A stretch of 35,410 bases of DNA from Parcubacteria group bacterium GW2011_GWA2_47_26. GTDB lineage: Bacteria; Patescibacteriota; Patescibacteriia; GWA2-47-26. Positions 35,350 to 35,410 of the stretch are shown here, piece by piece (the stretch's first letter is position 1; every line of letters starts with the position of its first letter). The DNA lies in assembly GCA_001001705.1 (NCBI GenBank), contig LCOG01000010.1, forward strand, positions 1 to 35,410, given 5' to 3'. The notes beneath the pieces were generated by a model. That model was not told where the DNA came from and did no database searches. It saw only the letters and a program-made list of their open reading frames with translations. Made by a program: the position numbers and the translations under genes.

Positions 35350-35410
35350 TATCCACAGGGTGAATAAGTATACATCTTAATTTATACAACCGTTACCAGC
35401 GCGGCTGTTT

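Overview
35.4 kb window, most genes on the minus strand, with gene content typical of a Candidate Phyla Radiation (Patescibacteria) chromosome; the lineage is inferred and unconfirmed. Conserved backbone: P-type cation ATPase, two CaCA-type exchangers, GT4 glycosyltransferase fusion plus GH130-like protein, tgt, ftsL-like, rsmH, mraZ, YerC/TrpR-like regulator, class I methyltransferase, VirD4/TraD-like ATPase, CorA-like transporter, cysS, dnaJ. Accessory content: a RelE/ParE-RHH toxin-antitoxin pair inserted upstream of cysS, a roughly 8.6 kb array of paralogous Cys-rich secreted proteins, a decayed AbiEii-like locus, a MerR-HTH/GHKL-ATPase + DUF4325-like pair, and two nuclease-like proteins. 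Most notable non-coding observations: (1) two ~155-nt elements in the mraZ and rsmH leaders that share a three-way-junction fold with compensatory base changes and conserved unpaired residues, a candidate structured RNA or palindromic mobile element; (2) many short palindromic repeats inserted in frame inside housekeeping genes; (3) four loci of ~4 copies of unrelated heptanucleotide tandem repeats inside tgt (two), rsmH and cysS; (4) a 160-bp MITE-like element with 18-bp perfect terminal inverted repeats and 5-bp target duplication; (5) the modular surface-protein array with near-identical exchanged blocks and a frame-breaking junction. No database search was run; family names come from motif recognition.
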